DNA from: Candidatus Saccharimonadota bacterium
Lineage (GTDB): Bacteria; Patescibacteriota; Saccharimonadia; Saccharimonadales; Saccharimonadaceae
Length of the DNA stretch: 64,000 bases
Reading direction: 5' to 3'
Assembly: GCA_017404325.1 (NCBI GenBank)
Contig: JAFRCO010000007.1
Coordinates: 39,172 to 103,171 of the forward strand
Shown here: piece by piece, positions 40,608-49,672 of the stretch
Layout of the letters: every line of letters starts with the position of its first letter
How positions within the stretch are numbered: the first letter of the stretch is position 1
Translations under genes and position numbers: made by a program
Notes under the pieces: generated by a model
Databases searched by the model: none
The model's input: only the letters and a program-made list of their open reading frames with translations
Told to the model about the DNA's origin: nothing

Positions 40608-40913
40608 CTAGGGGGCGCTGTCGGCTCGAGTTTTATCGAGCTCATCTCGGATCTTTCGCACCGCTGCACTTCTCTCCAAATTTTTCCTATCGATTCCCAT
40701 GTCCTCGAAACCTAAATTGCCATTATAGAGGCAGATGTAACCATTGTATCTTTCATCGTTATCGAGGAAAAAGATGTTTTGGTTACCCTCTATAAGGTCG
40801 ATTTTTCGAGTGAGGGAATTTACTTTGTAAATTACGAAGTCATTTTTAGCAAGAAGTTCTCTGATTTCTTTGCTTTGACTTAGTGTTAAATAGACTGCAA
40901 TTTGTCTTATCAT
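40608..40913 (-). CDS. Small hypothetical protein
   Basis: 101 residues from ATG 40913, which has GAGGGGG about 9 bases upstream; an ATG six codons earlier is also in frame but lies on that site. No family recognised. It is charged with alternating strands (FVIYKVNSLTRKIDLIEGNQNIFFLDND) that suggest a small alpha/beta fold. The promoter is TGATAAAAT near 40958 (minus). It is divergent from pgi. Confidence 0.6.
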   Translation of the reverse strand: MIRQIAVYLTLSQSKEIRELLAKNDFVIYKVNSLTRKIDLIEGNQNIFFLDNDERYNGYICLYNGNLGFEDMGIDRKNLERSAAVRKIRDELDKTRADSAP

Positions 40914-41034
40914 TTTTTTGTACCCCCTCATAGACTACAGCCGTTGTGTTTATAATTTTATCATAGTTTTTTAGAAAAAGCAAGTCTTTTCTGGAGATTT
41001 TTCTGATATAATAAAAACATAAGAGGAGATAAGG

Positions 41035-42168
41035 ATGATAAGTGTAAATTGTAGTCCAGAGGTAGATGGGGAAAAACTCGGGAAAATTTTGAAGGAAATT
41101 AAACATGATAAGATGGGGGGGTGGATGGAGTTGCCGCGTAAGATTGATATGGGAGAATTTGTCCGGATAAAGGAAGCGGCGGCAAAAATTAAAGAGGAGA
41201 GCGAATATCTAGTTTGTATTGGGATTGGTGGCTCGTATCTAGGACATAAGGCGTTAATTGAGGCTCTTAGACCGGAATCCGAAACGAAAATTATTTATGC
41301 TGGTAATTCTTTGTCGCGTCGAGAGTTAGAAGTAGCTTTAAAAGAGGTCGGGGATCATGATTTTTCGGTAAATGTAATCTCTAAATCGGGAACGACTTTA
41401 GAGCCGGCGATTGCTTTTAATGAGTTTAAGAAGAAACTAATTGAAAAATATGGCGAGGAAGGGGCTTTTGCCCGGATTTATGCGACAACGGATGCGAAAG
41501 AAGGAGCTTTGCATGATGAAGCAGTCGCGAATAAATACACACGTTTTGTAGTTCCGGATGACATCGGAGGACGTTATTCAGTTTTAACAGCGGTTGGGCT
41601 TTTGCCTTTGGCTGTGGCTGGAGTGGATGTTGATAAGTTGTTAGAGGGAGCGGCGGAAGCAGTAGGAACTGCGATTGAACCAGCTTCGAAATACGCTTTT
41701 ATGCGGTATGAGCTTGGTCAAAAGGGATATGATACAGAAGTGTTTGCGAGTTTTGAACCGGCGACAATGTATTTTAACGAATGGCTAAAACAGTTGTTTG
41801 GCGAATCGGAAGGTAAAGGAAAACAAGGAATTTTTCCAGCGGCAGTGATTTATTCGACGGATTTACACTCTCTGGGCCAGTTTATGCAAGATGGAAGGCG
41901 AAATTTGTTTGAGACGATTATTGATTATCCGACAGACGAACAAAACCAAAAAGTCGTAAAAGCAGTTAGAGTTGCGCATACGGAAGGCGGTATTCCGGTT
42001 TTAGATATTAAAGTTTCAGATTATGACGAGAAGGGATTTGGAGAATTAATTTATTTCTTCGAGCTTTCGTGCGCAATTTCGGCGAAACTATTCGGAGTAA
42101 ATCCGTTTGATCAACCGGGAGTAGAAGCGTATAAAAATGAATTGAAGAAATTGATGGCGGAGGGCTAA
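41035..42168 (+). CDS. pgi: Glucose-6-phosphate isomerase
   Basis: 377 residues, shorter than the usual 440-550. It interconverts glucose-6-P and fructose-6-P. Motifs: IGIGGSYLGHKA, VISKSGTTLEPAIAF (phosphate-binding Ser/Thr), GGRYSVLTAVGLLPLAVAGVD and the C-terminal Lys region GVNPFDQPGVEAYKN. RBS AGAGGAGATAAGG and a GATATAATA -10 are upstream. Its stop overlaps arcC as TAATG, coupling a glycolytic enzyme to arginine catabolism. Confidence 0.95.
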   Translation: MISVNCSPEVDGEKLGKILKEIKHDKMGGWMELPRKIDMGEFVRIKEAAAKIKEESEYLVCIGIGGSYLGHKALIEALRPESETKIIYAGNSLSRRELEVALKEVGDHDFSVNVISKSGTTLEPAIAFNEFKKKLIEKYGEEGAFARIYATTDAKEGALHDEAVANKYTRFVVPDDIGGRYSVLTAVGLLPLAVAGVDVDKLLEGAAEAVGTAIEPASKYAFMRYELGQKGYDTEVFASFEPATMYFNEWLKQLFGESEGKGKQGIFPAAVIYSTDLHSLGQFMQDGRRNLFETIIDYPTDEQNQKVVKAVRVAHTEGGIPVLDIKVSDYDEKGFGELIYFFELSCAISAKLFGVNPFDQPGVEAYKNELKKLMAEG

Positions 42169-43106
42169 TGAAAAAGCGGGTGGTTTTAGCGCTAGGGGGA
42201 AACGCTTTACAGAAAAATGGTGAAACGACGGCAGAAGCTCAAAAAGCGGTTGCGGCGGAAGTTGGAGAGTTAATCGCTAATCTAGCTGATAGATATGAGA
42301 TTATTGTGGCGCATGGAAATGGTCCGCAAGTTGGCAATATTTTGATTCACGAAGAGACGGCGGCAAGCGAAGGGGCGCCGGCGATGCCGCTTGAGACAGC
42401 AGTAGCGATGAGCCAGGGACAAATTGGGTATTGGTTAACACAGGCAATAAATAATGCGTTTTTGAAAAGAGGACGTAACGCGAAAGTAGTAACGGTAGTC
42501 TCGCAGGTTGTTGTGGATAAGAATGATGCAGCGTTTAAGAATCCGACGAAGCCAATTGGGCAATTTTATAGTGAAAAAGAAGCGAAAAAACTAGCTAAAG
42601 AAAAGGGTTGGACGGTTAAGGAAGACGCGGGACGAGGTTGGCGACGAGTAGTGGCTTCGCCGAAGCCGATTGATATTGTTGAAAAGAAGGCAATTTTAGA
42701 TTTAGCTAATGATGGGGTAATTGTGATTGCGGCGGGAGGTGGCGGGATTCCGGTTTACCGAACAAAAGTTTTAAGGAAATTAAAAGGAGTTGATGCGGTT
42801 ATCGATAAAGATTATGCGGCAGAAAGATTGGCCGAACTTGTTAAGGCGGATATTTTTGTGTCGGTAACGGCAGTATCCAATGTTTATATTAATTTTGGTT
42901 TGCCGGAGCAGAAAGCTTTAGAAGAAGTTTCGGTTCGAGAGATTTCGAATTTAAAAAAGTACGGATATTTTAAGGCGGGATCGATGCTTCCGAAAGTTGA
43001 AGCGGCAGCTAGATTTGCTGAAAAAGGTGGAACAGGAATTATTACGGACATAAAAAGTGTTGGAGAGGCTTTAAGGGGTAAAGCTGGGACAATTATTTGT
43101 AAATAA
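42168..43106 (+). CDS. arcC: Carbamate kinase
   Basis: 312 residues. It makes ATP from carbamoyl phosphate and ADP, the energy-yielding step of the arginine deiminase pathway. Motifs: LALGGNALQK at the N-terminus, AHGNGPQVGNI, AAGGGGIPVY, IDKDYAAERLA and the final EKGGTGIITD. It overlaps pgi by one base. argF follows under its own promoter. Confidence 0.96.
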   Translation: MKKRVVLALGGNALQKNGETTAEAQKAVAAEVGELIANLADRYEIIVAHGNGPQVGNILIHEETAASEGAPAMPLETAVAMSQGQIGYWLTQAINNAFLKRGRNAKVVTVVSQVVVDKNDAAFKNPTKPIGQFYSEKEAKKLAKEKGWTVKEDAGRGWRRVVASPKPIDIVEKKAILDLANDGVIVIAAGGGGIPVYRTKVLRKLKGVDAVIDKDYAAERLAELVKADIFVSVTAVSNVYINFGLPEQKALEEVSVREISNLKKYGYFKAGSMLPKVEAAARFAEKGGTGIITDIKSVGEALRGKAGTIICK

Positions 43107-43110
43107 ACGC

Positions 43111-43139
43111 TTGTGCTTAAAGTAAAACTGACTTATAAT
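43111..43139 (+). promoter_or_regulatory. argF-arcA promoter
   Basis: TTGTGC (43111-43116), 17-bp spacer, TATAAT (43134-43139). An AAGGAAGG ribosome site is at 43151-43158. The arc genes can therefore be expressed apart from pgi-arcC. Confidence 0.65.
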
Positions 43140-43163
43140 ATGAAGTATAAAAGGAAGGGCAAA

Positions 43164-44186
43164 ATGAATTTTTATGGTCGCGATTTCTTAAGAATTCTTG
43201 ACTTTAGTGAGGATGAGCTTCGCTACATGTTAGCGGTGGCTAGAAAGTTTAAAGAATTAAAGCATGCAGGGAGGGCGCATAAACTATTTCCAAATAAAAA
43301 TATTGCAATTTTATTCGAAAAAACGTCGACAAGGACAAGATGCTCGTTTGAGGTAGCGGCTTATGATCTTGGAATGAACGTAACTTATCTTGATCCGTCT
43401 GGTTCGCAAATGGGACATAAAGAGTCAATTGCAGATACAGCGAGAGTATTATCGCGACTTTATGATGGAATTGAATATCGAGGATTTGGACAAGATATTG
43501 TTGATACCTTAGCTAAATATTCAGATGTTCCGGTTTGGAATGGATTAACTGATGAATGTCACCCGACGCAGGCTTTGGGTGATTTTATGACGATTGAGGA
43601 ACATTTCGGTTATCTAAAGGGTTTGACTTTGGCCTTTGTTGGGGATGCGCGAAATAATGTTGCAAATTCGTTAATGGCAATGAGCGCCAAAATGGGCGTG
43701 AATTTTATTGCGTGTGGACCAAAAGAGCTTCGTCCTTCCGAAGAATTGGTCCAGAAATGTGAAGAAGTTGCAAGAAAAAATGGTTGTACGATTACGATTA
43801 CTGATGATGTCGCTGCGTTAGAAGGTAATGCCGATGCAGTTTACAACGGAACGGACGTGGTTTATGCGGATGTTTGGTTGTCGATGGGTGAAGATAAGGA
43901 AAAGTGGGGTGAAAGAATTGAACAGTTGAAGCCGTACCAGGTAAATATGGATTTGATGAATCGAGCGAAAGACTCGGCGATTTTCTTACACTGTTTGCCA
44001 TCATTTCACGATTTAAATACTTCGGTTGCGCGCGATGTTAATGAAAAATTTGGAATTCCGGAAATGGAAGTGACGAACGAGGTGTTCGAATCGGAAAAAT
44101 CGTTAGTATTTGATCAAGCTGAAAATAGAATGCATACAATTAAAACAGTGATGTTCTTAACATTACATAAAAAGGAGGAAGAATAA
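43164..44186 (+). CDS. argF: Ornithine carbamoyltransferase (catabolic)
   Basis: 340 residues. Converts citrulline plus phosphate to ornithine and carbamoyl phosphate in the deiminase pathway. Carbamoyl-phosphate loop EKTSTRTRCSFE, HPTQALGDFMT and the ornithine-binding FLHCLPSFHD. ATG 43164 has an AAGGAAGGGC site; the upstream in-frame ATG lies in the promoter. An equal name is arcB. arcA follows after 2 bases. Confidence 0.95.
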   Translation: MNFYGRDFLRILDFSEDELRYMLAVARKFKELKHAGRAHKLFPNKNIAILFEKTSTRTRCSFEVAAYDLGMNVTYLDPSGSQMGHKESIADTARVLSRLYDGIEYRGFGQDIVDTLAKYSDVPVWNGLTDECHPTQALGDFMTIEEHFGYLKGLTLAFVGDARNNVANSLMAMSAKMGVNFIACGPKELRPSEELVQKCEEVARKNGCTITITDDVAALEGNADAVYNGTDVVYADVWLSMGEDKEKWGERIEQLKPYQVNMDLMNRAKDSAIFLHCLPSFHDLNTSVARDVNEKFGIPEMEVTNEVFESEKSLVFDQAENRMHTIKTVMFLTLHKKEEE

Positions 44187-44188
44187 TA

Positions 44189-45424
44189 ATGCGAAACTCA
44201 ATATGCAATTTTAGCGAGATAAAACCGCTAAAAAAGGTCTTAATGCATCGACCTGGTGATGAGTTTTTAAATCTAACACCAAACACTTTGGAAAGATTGT
44301 TGTTTGATGATATTCCGTATTTAAAGACTGCGCAAGCTGAACACGATGCTTATGCAAATGCGTTGAGAGCTGAAGGCATTGAAGTTGTATATTTAGTTAA
44401 TTTGGCGGCAGAAGCGTTAGAAGCGGGCGGTAGGACAGTGAGAAAGAAATTCTTAGAGCAGTTTATTGCGGAAGCGGGTGTGACTTCTCCGAAAATCGTA
44501 AAACACTGTTTTGATTTCCTAAACGGTATTAAAGACACGAGAGAAATGGTAAGAAAATGTATTGCCGGAATTGACATCTCGGAGCTAAAGAAGTTAGGTT
44601 CGGTTTCGGGATTTTATGCGACTCGTGATGTTGGTAGAATGATTATCGATCCGATTCCAAATGTTTTGTTCCAGCGTGATCCAATGGCAACAATAGGTCA
44701 CGGAGCAACTCTTCATAAGATGTGGTCGGTAACGAGAACGAGGGAATCGATCTTTGCGGAATATATCTTCAAGTATCATCCATTTTATGATGATGTAAAG
44801 CTTTATTATGATCGTACGGAACCATATTGTATTGAAGGTGGCGATATCCAAGTACTTTCGGATGAAGTAGTGGCAATTGGTATTTCGCAAAGAACTGAGC
44901 CGGATGCGATTGCAAATTTTGCAAAGCAATTATTTAAGGACAAGTCTAACCACTTTAAGTATGTACTAGCGATTGATATTCCGGATGAACGTTCATTTAT
45001 GCATCTCGATACTGTGATGACACAAGTCGATGTAGATAAGTTTGCAGTACAAGATGCAATTATGGATATTTCGACGATTTACGAAATTACACCAGGAAGA
45101 GGTGGAGAAATTGAAATTGTTGAGATTCATCAAAACTTGACGAAAGTATTAGAGAAATACTTACATCTTTCTCATGTTGAGTTGATTAAATGTGGTAATG
45201 GTCGAAGAATCGATGCAGAGCGCGAACAATGGAGCGATGGTGTGAACCTTCTCTGTATTCGCCCGGGCGTAGTGATTGCTTATGACAGAAACTTCGTAAC
45301 AAACCAAGCTTTGAAAAAGCATGGAATTAAGGTAATTGAAATTCCGAGTTCGGAGTTATCGCGCGGACGGGGTGGTTCGCATTGTATGAGTATGGCGTTA
45401 GTCAGAGAGGAGGAAGAGCGATAA
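44189..45424 (+). CDS. arcA: Arginine deiminase
   Basis: 411 residues. Hydrolyses arginine to citrulline and ammonia. Motifs: LLFDDIPYLKTAQ, FQRDPMATIG, IEGGDIQVLS, HLDTVMTQVD and the catalytic Cys in GRGGSHCMSMAL. The ribosome site AAAGGAGGAA is in the argF 3' end. Ammonia release also raises the pH, which is known to help oral and other host-associated bacteria. Confidence 0.97.
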   Translation: MRNSICNFSEIKPLKKVLMHRPGDEFLNLTPNTLERLLFDDIPYLKTAQAEHDAYANALRAEGIEVVYLVNLAAEALEAGGRTVRKKFLEQFIAEAGVTSPKIVKHCFDFLNGIKDTREMVRKCIAGIDISELKKLGSVSGFYATRDVGRMIIDPIPNVLFQRDPMATIGHGATLHKMWSVTRTRESIFAEYIFKYHPFYDDVKLYYDRTEPYCIEGGDIQVLSDEVVAIGISQRTEPDAIANFAKQLFKDKSNHFKYVLAIDIPDERSFMHLDTVMTQVDVDKFAVQDAIMDISTIYEITPGRGGEIEIVEIHQNLTKVLEKYLHLSHVELIKCGNGRRIDAEREQWSDGVNLLCIRPGVVIAYDRNFVTNQALKKHGIKVIEIPSSELSRGRGGSHCMSMALVREEEER

Positions 45425-45465
45425 AACACTAAAAGGGGATAATATTAAATTTAAAAGGATTTGAA

Positions 45466-47190
45466 ATGTTTAGGAAGAAAAATCGAAGCAAAAAACGTGC
45501 ACGAGCAATGCTTTCGGCGTATTCAATCATTATGATTTTGATTATCTTGCTGGGTATTTTATCGCACGTATTGCCAAAGGCAAAGTATGCAGCTATACCA
45601 TTCGATGATGAAGTAGTCGAAGAAGTAGACGAAGAGTCATTAGAAGTGTTGACGCTTGGGGAGACTGCAGAAGAGGCCGCTACTGACGAGGGGTTGTTAG
45701 TAGAAGAAGCGGTTACTGAAGAAGAACTAACTACCGAAGAAGAAGTTCTTACAAAAGAAGAAGAGCTTGACGTTGAGGAAGAAGAGGTAGTAGCGACAAC
45801 GGGAGAAGAAGAAACTTTTGACACACTTGAAGCTTGTGAAGAAGTGAATGGTGAGGAAAGTTGTGTGGTTGTTGATGGTTCTGGTGTAGTAGGCGCACAG
45901 CTTTATCAAGTTTTAATTGCTCCAATTTTAGGGTTTGCTGATGCAATTGACGTAAGTATCTTTATTATGGTACTTGGTGGTTTGTTGGCAGTAGTCGCTA
46001 AAACTAAAGCTCTTGAGACTGGAATTAAACTATTAGTACAAAAATTGCATGGTAAAGAATATCTTTTAATTCTATTACTCATGTTTATTTTCTCAGTACT
46101 TGGTACAACTTACGGGTTTCTTGAAGAAAGTGTAGGATTCTATGTATTAATTGCAGCAACGATGTTCGCAGCAGGGCTCGATCCGTTGGTAGGTGTAGCA
46201 ACGATCTTACTTGGTGCCGGTTCTGGTGTGCTTGGTTCTACAATTAACCCGTTTGCGACTGGTGTTGCACTTTCAGCGATGAAAGACGCTGGAGTTGATT
46301 TCAGCCAGGGTACAGTGATTTTAATCGCTGTTGTATTGTGGCTCACGAGTCTCGCAATTTCGGCATTCTTTGTAGTCAAATATGCAAAGAAAGTCCAAAA
46401 GGATAAAGGATCAACATTCCTTAGTCTGCGTGAACAAGCTGCAGCTGAAAAGAGATATGGTAAGTTTCTAAAGTCTCAGGATGATGAAACTAAATTAAGC
46501 GGTAAGCAAATTGCTACCCTTATCGTATTCGGCATTACTTTCTTAGTAATGATCGTTGGGTTTATTCCATGGGGTGAATTCGGAATTACCTTCTTTGATT
46601 CATGGACTGGTTGGTTAACCGGTGCTTCACTTGGTAACTGGTGGTTCTATGAAGCAGCGTTATGGTTCCTTATTTGTGCAATTATTATTGCAATTATCAA
46701 CCGTCAAGGTGAACACGGATTCGTGGATGCATTTGTTGATGGTGCAGATGATATGATTGGCGTTATCCTTGTAATTGCGGTAGCTCGTGGTGCATATGTA
46801 TTGATGAGCCAAACTTTAATTGATAACTTTATCATTTACAATGCATCTAATTTCTTGGCGACTTTGCCGGAATTAGCGTTCGTACCATTGAACTACTTGT
46901 TGCATGTAGTGCTTTCGATCTTGGTACCGTCGTCATCTGGTCTTGCAACGCTTTCGACGCCAATTATTGCGCCGGTGGCAGCAAACCTTGGTTACAGTAC
47001 CAACGTAGCGGCGATGACAATCGTAGCAGCAAATGGTTTAGTCAACTTAATTACACCGACTTGTGGTGCAATTATGGGTGGCCTCGCGCTTGCAAAAGTC
47101 GACTATTCGACTTGGTTTAAATGGGGAATTAGAGTAGTAGCTTGTATTGCAGTAGTCAATATTATAGTGCTTTGTCTATTCTCGCTATAA
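45466..47190 (+). CDS. arcD: YfcC/ArcD-type basic amino-acid antiporter with long acidic outer loop
   Basis: 574 residues, about 12 membrane helices of the YfcC/DcuC-like family, expected to exchange arginine and ornithine here by context. After the first helix (about 17-36) comes an unusual 85-residue segment (about 47-131) made largely of Glu, Asp, Thr and Val, with Cys124 and Cys133 just before helix 2. Most relatives have a shorter loop. Conserved parts include TYGFLEESVGFYVL, GAGSGVLGSTINPFATG and SSSGLATLSTPIIAP. RBS AAAAGGAT. The operon's last gene, with a terminator behind it. Confidence 0.88.
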   Translation: MFRKKNRSKKRARAMLSAYSIIMILIILLGILSHVLPKAKYAAIPFDDEVVEEVDEESLEVLTLGETAEEAATDEGLLVEEAVTEEELTTEEEVLTKEEELDVEEEEVVATTGEEETFDTLEACEEVNGEESCVVVDGSGVVGAQLYQVLIAPILGFADAIDVSIFIMVLGGLLAVVAKTKALETGIKLLVQKLHGKEYLLILLLMFIFSVLGTTYGFLEESVGFYVLIAATMFAAGLDPLVGVATILLGAGSGVLGSTINPFATGVALSAMKDAGVDFSQGTVILIAVVLWLTSLAISAFFVVKYAKKVQKDKGSTFLSLREQAAAEKRYGKFLKSQDDETKLSGKQIATLIVFGITFLVMIVGFIPWGEFGITFFDSWTGWLTGASLGNWWFYEAALWFLICAIIIAIINRQGEHGFVDAFVDGADDMIGVILVIAVARGAYVLMSQTLIDNFIIYNASNFLATLPELAFVPLNYLLHVVLSILVPSSSGLATLSTPIIAPVAANLGYSTNVAAMTIVAANGLVNLITPTCGAIMGGLALAKVDYSTWFKWGIRVVACIAVVNIIVLCLFSL

Positions 47191-47200
47191 AACAAACAAT

Positions 47201-47228
47201 AAAAAATAGCCCTTCGGGGCTATTTTTT
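47201..47228. terminator. Rho-independent terminator after arcD
   Basis: A 12-bp perfect stem (47201-47212 / 47217-47228) with a TTCG loop and A/T tracts on both sides; ends the arc operon. The gpmI -10 box starts 5 bases later. Confidence 0.92.
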
Positions 47229-47244
47229 ATGCTATAATGAGCTT

Positions 47245-48834
47245 ATGGATAAATTATCGTATGATGGGCCGATAGTTTTGGCGATCTTGGACGGAGTAGG
47301 TTTAGCACCGGATTCGGCTGGTAATGCAGTTTCGAGAGCACGGACGCCATTTTTGGGTGAAGCGACACGTAATCATCCACACATAGCTTTAGGAGCGTCG
47401 GGGGAATATGTTGGTCTTTTGCCAGGACAGATGGGGAATTCAGAGGTTGGGCATAATACGATGGGATCGGGAACTGTATTTAAACAAGGAATTGCGCATA
47501 TTGAAGAAGCATTTTCTACTGGGAAAGTGTTTGAATCAAATGCTTGGAAAAGTGCTATTGAAAAAGTTTTAAAAAAAGATGCGACTTTGCATTTTGCAGG
47601 TATATTTTCTGACGGGGGTGTACATAGTCATATTTCACATTTAGAGCAAATGATTGAAAAAGCCTATGATGAAGGAATAAAGCGAATTAGAGTACATGCG
47701 GTTTTTGATGGTCGAGATGTTCCGCCACAATCAGAGCCGAAATATATTCATAGATTTGAGGAATTTGCGTCTAGATTCCCAGACATAGATATTCGAATAG
47801 CTTCAGGGGGAGGAAGAATGACTACGGTTGCAGACCGTTATGAAAACGATTGGTCAGTAGTGGCTCGAGGATGGGATATGATGGTAAATGGCGAGGCAGA
47901 CTATTATTTTCGATCTGCGGTAGAGGGTATAAGTATGCTTCGTAGAATTAACCCTTCGGTTCAAGATCAGGATTTGCCAGCTTTTGTAGTAGTTGATGAG
48001 AATGAAAAACCGGTTGGGAAAATTGAAAAAGGAGATGCCTTAATTTATTTTGACTTTCGGGCGGATCGAGCGATTGAAATTGCACAGGCGTTTACATACT
48101 GGGACTTTCCATATTTTAACCGTGGCTCATATGCACCGGATGATATTTATTTTGCTGGGATGACAGAATATAATTCAGATATACATGTACCTGAACATAG
48201 ATTAGTTGAGCCGATTTATATAAAAGATACATTGAATCAATTTTTGGGTTTACGCGGGATTTCGGATTTTGCAGTTTCAGAAACGGTTAAATTTGGACAT
48301 ATTACGTATTATTTCAACGGTAATAGTTATGAGAAGGCACCAGGCGAAGATTTTAAAGAGATTGATTCTTATACAGAGCCATTTGAAACAAGACCATGGA
48401 TGCGATCGGCAGAAATTACAGATGCGGTACTTGAAAAAATGCCGGACTATAAGTTTATTAGAGTAAATTATCCAGGTGGAGATATGGTTGGGCATACAGC
48501 GGATATAGAAGCTACGATTATTGCAATGGAGGCAATTGATATTAGTTTGGCGAGAATTGCGAAGAAAGCAGATGAGTTGGGAGGGTGTCTAATCGTCGTG
48601 GCGGATCATGGGAATGCGGAAGAATTATTGGATGAGAATGGGCAAAAAAAGACAGCACACACGACGAATAAAGTACCATGTATTATCTATGATAATACTC
48701 CAAATAAAGATAAATATCGGGTGAGTGATATAAAAAATCCTGGCCTAGCGAATCTTGCGTCAACAATTGCAACGATGCTTGGTCAGGGAGATTATCCTGA
48801 GGGCTGGGAGCAGCCACTGATTTTTGTGCTATAA
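47245..48834 (+). CDS. gpmI: 2,3-bisphosphoglycerate-independent phosphoglycerate mutase
   Basis: 529 residues. Interconverts 3- and 2-phosphoglycerate. LAILDGVG metal site, catalytic Ser in GQMGNSEVGHNTMG, HAVFDGRDVPPQS, DFRADRAIE and VADHGNAEELLDENG. TGCTATAAT (47230-47238) ends 6 bases before the ATG, so the mRNA is leaderless by position. Its stop codon lies within the next gene's -10 box. Confidence 0.96.
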   Translation: MDKLSYDGPIVLAILDGVGLAPDSAGNAVSRARTPFLGEATRNHPHIALGASGEYVGLLPGQMGNSEVGHNTMGSGTVFKQGIAHIEEAFSTGKVFESNAWKSAIEKVLKKDATLHFAGIFSDGGVHSHISHLEQMIEKAYDEGIKRIRVHAVFDGRDVPPQSEPKYIHRFEEFASRFPDIDIRIASGGGRMTTVADRYENDWSVVARGWDMMVNGEADYYFRSAVEGISMLRRINPSVQDQDLPAFVVVDENEKPVGKIEKGDALIYFDFRADRAIEIAQAFTYWDFPYFNRGSYAPDDIYFAGMTEYNSDIHVPEHRLVEPIYIKDTLNQFLGLRGISDFAVSETVKFGHITYYFNGNSYEKAPGEDFKEIDSYTEPFETRPWMRSAEITDAVLEKMPDYKFIRVNYPGGDMVGHTADIEATIIAMEAIDISLARIAKKADELGGCLIVVADHGNAEELLDENGQKKTAHTTNKVPCIIYDNTPNKDKYRVSDIKNPGLANLASTIATMLGQGDYPEGWEQPLIFVL

Positions 48835-48844
48835 TCGAATTATT

Positions 48845-49672
48845 ATGATAACTAAAGCTATTATTCCGGTTGCTGGATGGGGTACGAGGCGGCTACCGAT
48901 TACGAAAATTATAGAAAAATCAATGCTTCCAGTCGGGAATCGTCCGCTGGTGGATTATTCGGTTCAAGATTTAATAAAAGCCGGAGTAAAAGATATCTAT
49001 ATGGTAATTGGAAATGCGGAACCATGTCAGGTGCAAGAGTTTTACAAAGAAAATTTAGCACTTAATCAGTATTTAGTTGAACGTGGTAAGGAAGATAAGT
49101 TAGAGCTTGCGAAGACTTTGCCAGACGATGTGACGGTTCATTATACGATTCAGGATCCGTCTGGAAAATATGGAACGGCGGTACCAATTGCGATGGTCGT
49201 AGAAGAATATAAAATTGACGAGCCGGTTTTGGTGTTTATGGGTGATGATTTTGTTTGGAATCCGGGTGGCGAATCGGCTGCAGAAGCTTTGATAAAAGCG
49301 TCTGAAGGTAAAAATTCGGCGATTTTAGGAGTTGAAATCAATAAGGAAAATGTTGAAAAATATGGAGTTTTATCAGAAAAAGATGGAAATTTGGTTGGAG
49401 TAGTTGAAAAACCAAAGCCAGAAGATGCTCCGTCTAATTTAATTAATGTTTCGAAGTACATTATGACGCCGGATTTATTACAGAGAATTGTAAAATATGT
49501 AGCGGAAAATGATTTTGGACCGAAGGATCAAGAATACATGGTGACAGATCCGATTGATGAATTTATAAAAGATGGCGGAATTATGAAAGTAGCTCCGACG
49601 AACGGCGAATATCTTGATGGTGGCTCAGTAGAGGGGTGGCTTCACGCGAATAACGTAGTCTGTGGAAACTAA
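48845..49672 (+). CDS. GalU-like nucleotidyltransferase, second copy
   Basis: 275 residues. N-terminal PVAGWGTRRLPITKIIEKSMLPVG motif (closer to the GalU consensus than the 16740 copy), FMGDDFVWNPG metal Asp and VEKPKPED. It probably makes UDP-glucose or a related NDP-sugar; having two genes suggests different sugars or pathways. TGCTATAAT (48827-48835) overlaps the gpmI stop and ends 9 bases before ATG 48845, so the leader is at most a few bases. Its stop abuts the convergent ligase gene with no gap. Confidence 0.85.
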   Translation: MITKAIIPVAGWGTRRLPITKIIEKSMLPVGNRPLVDYSVQDLIKAGVKDIYMVIGNAEPCQVQEFYKENLALNQYLVERGKEDKLELAKTLPDDVTVHYTIQDPSGKYGTAVPIAMVVEEYKIDEPVLVFMGDDFVWNPGGESAAEALIKASEGKNSAILGVEINKENVEKYGVLSEKDGNLVGVVEKPKPEDAPSNLINVSKYIMTPDLLQRIVKYVAENDFGPKDQEYMVTDPIDEFIKDGGIMKVAPTNGEYLDGGSVEGWLHANNVVCGN

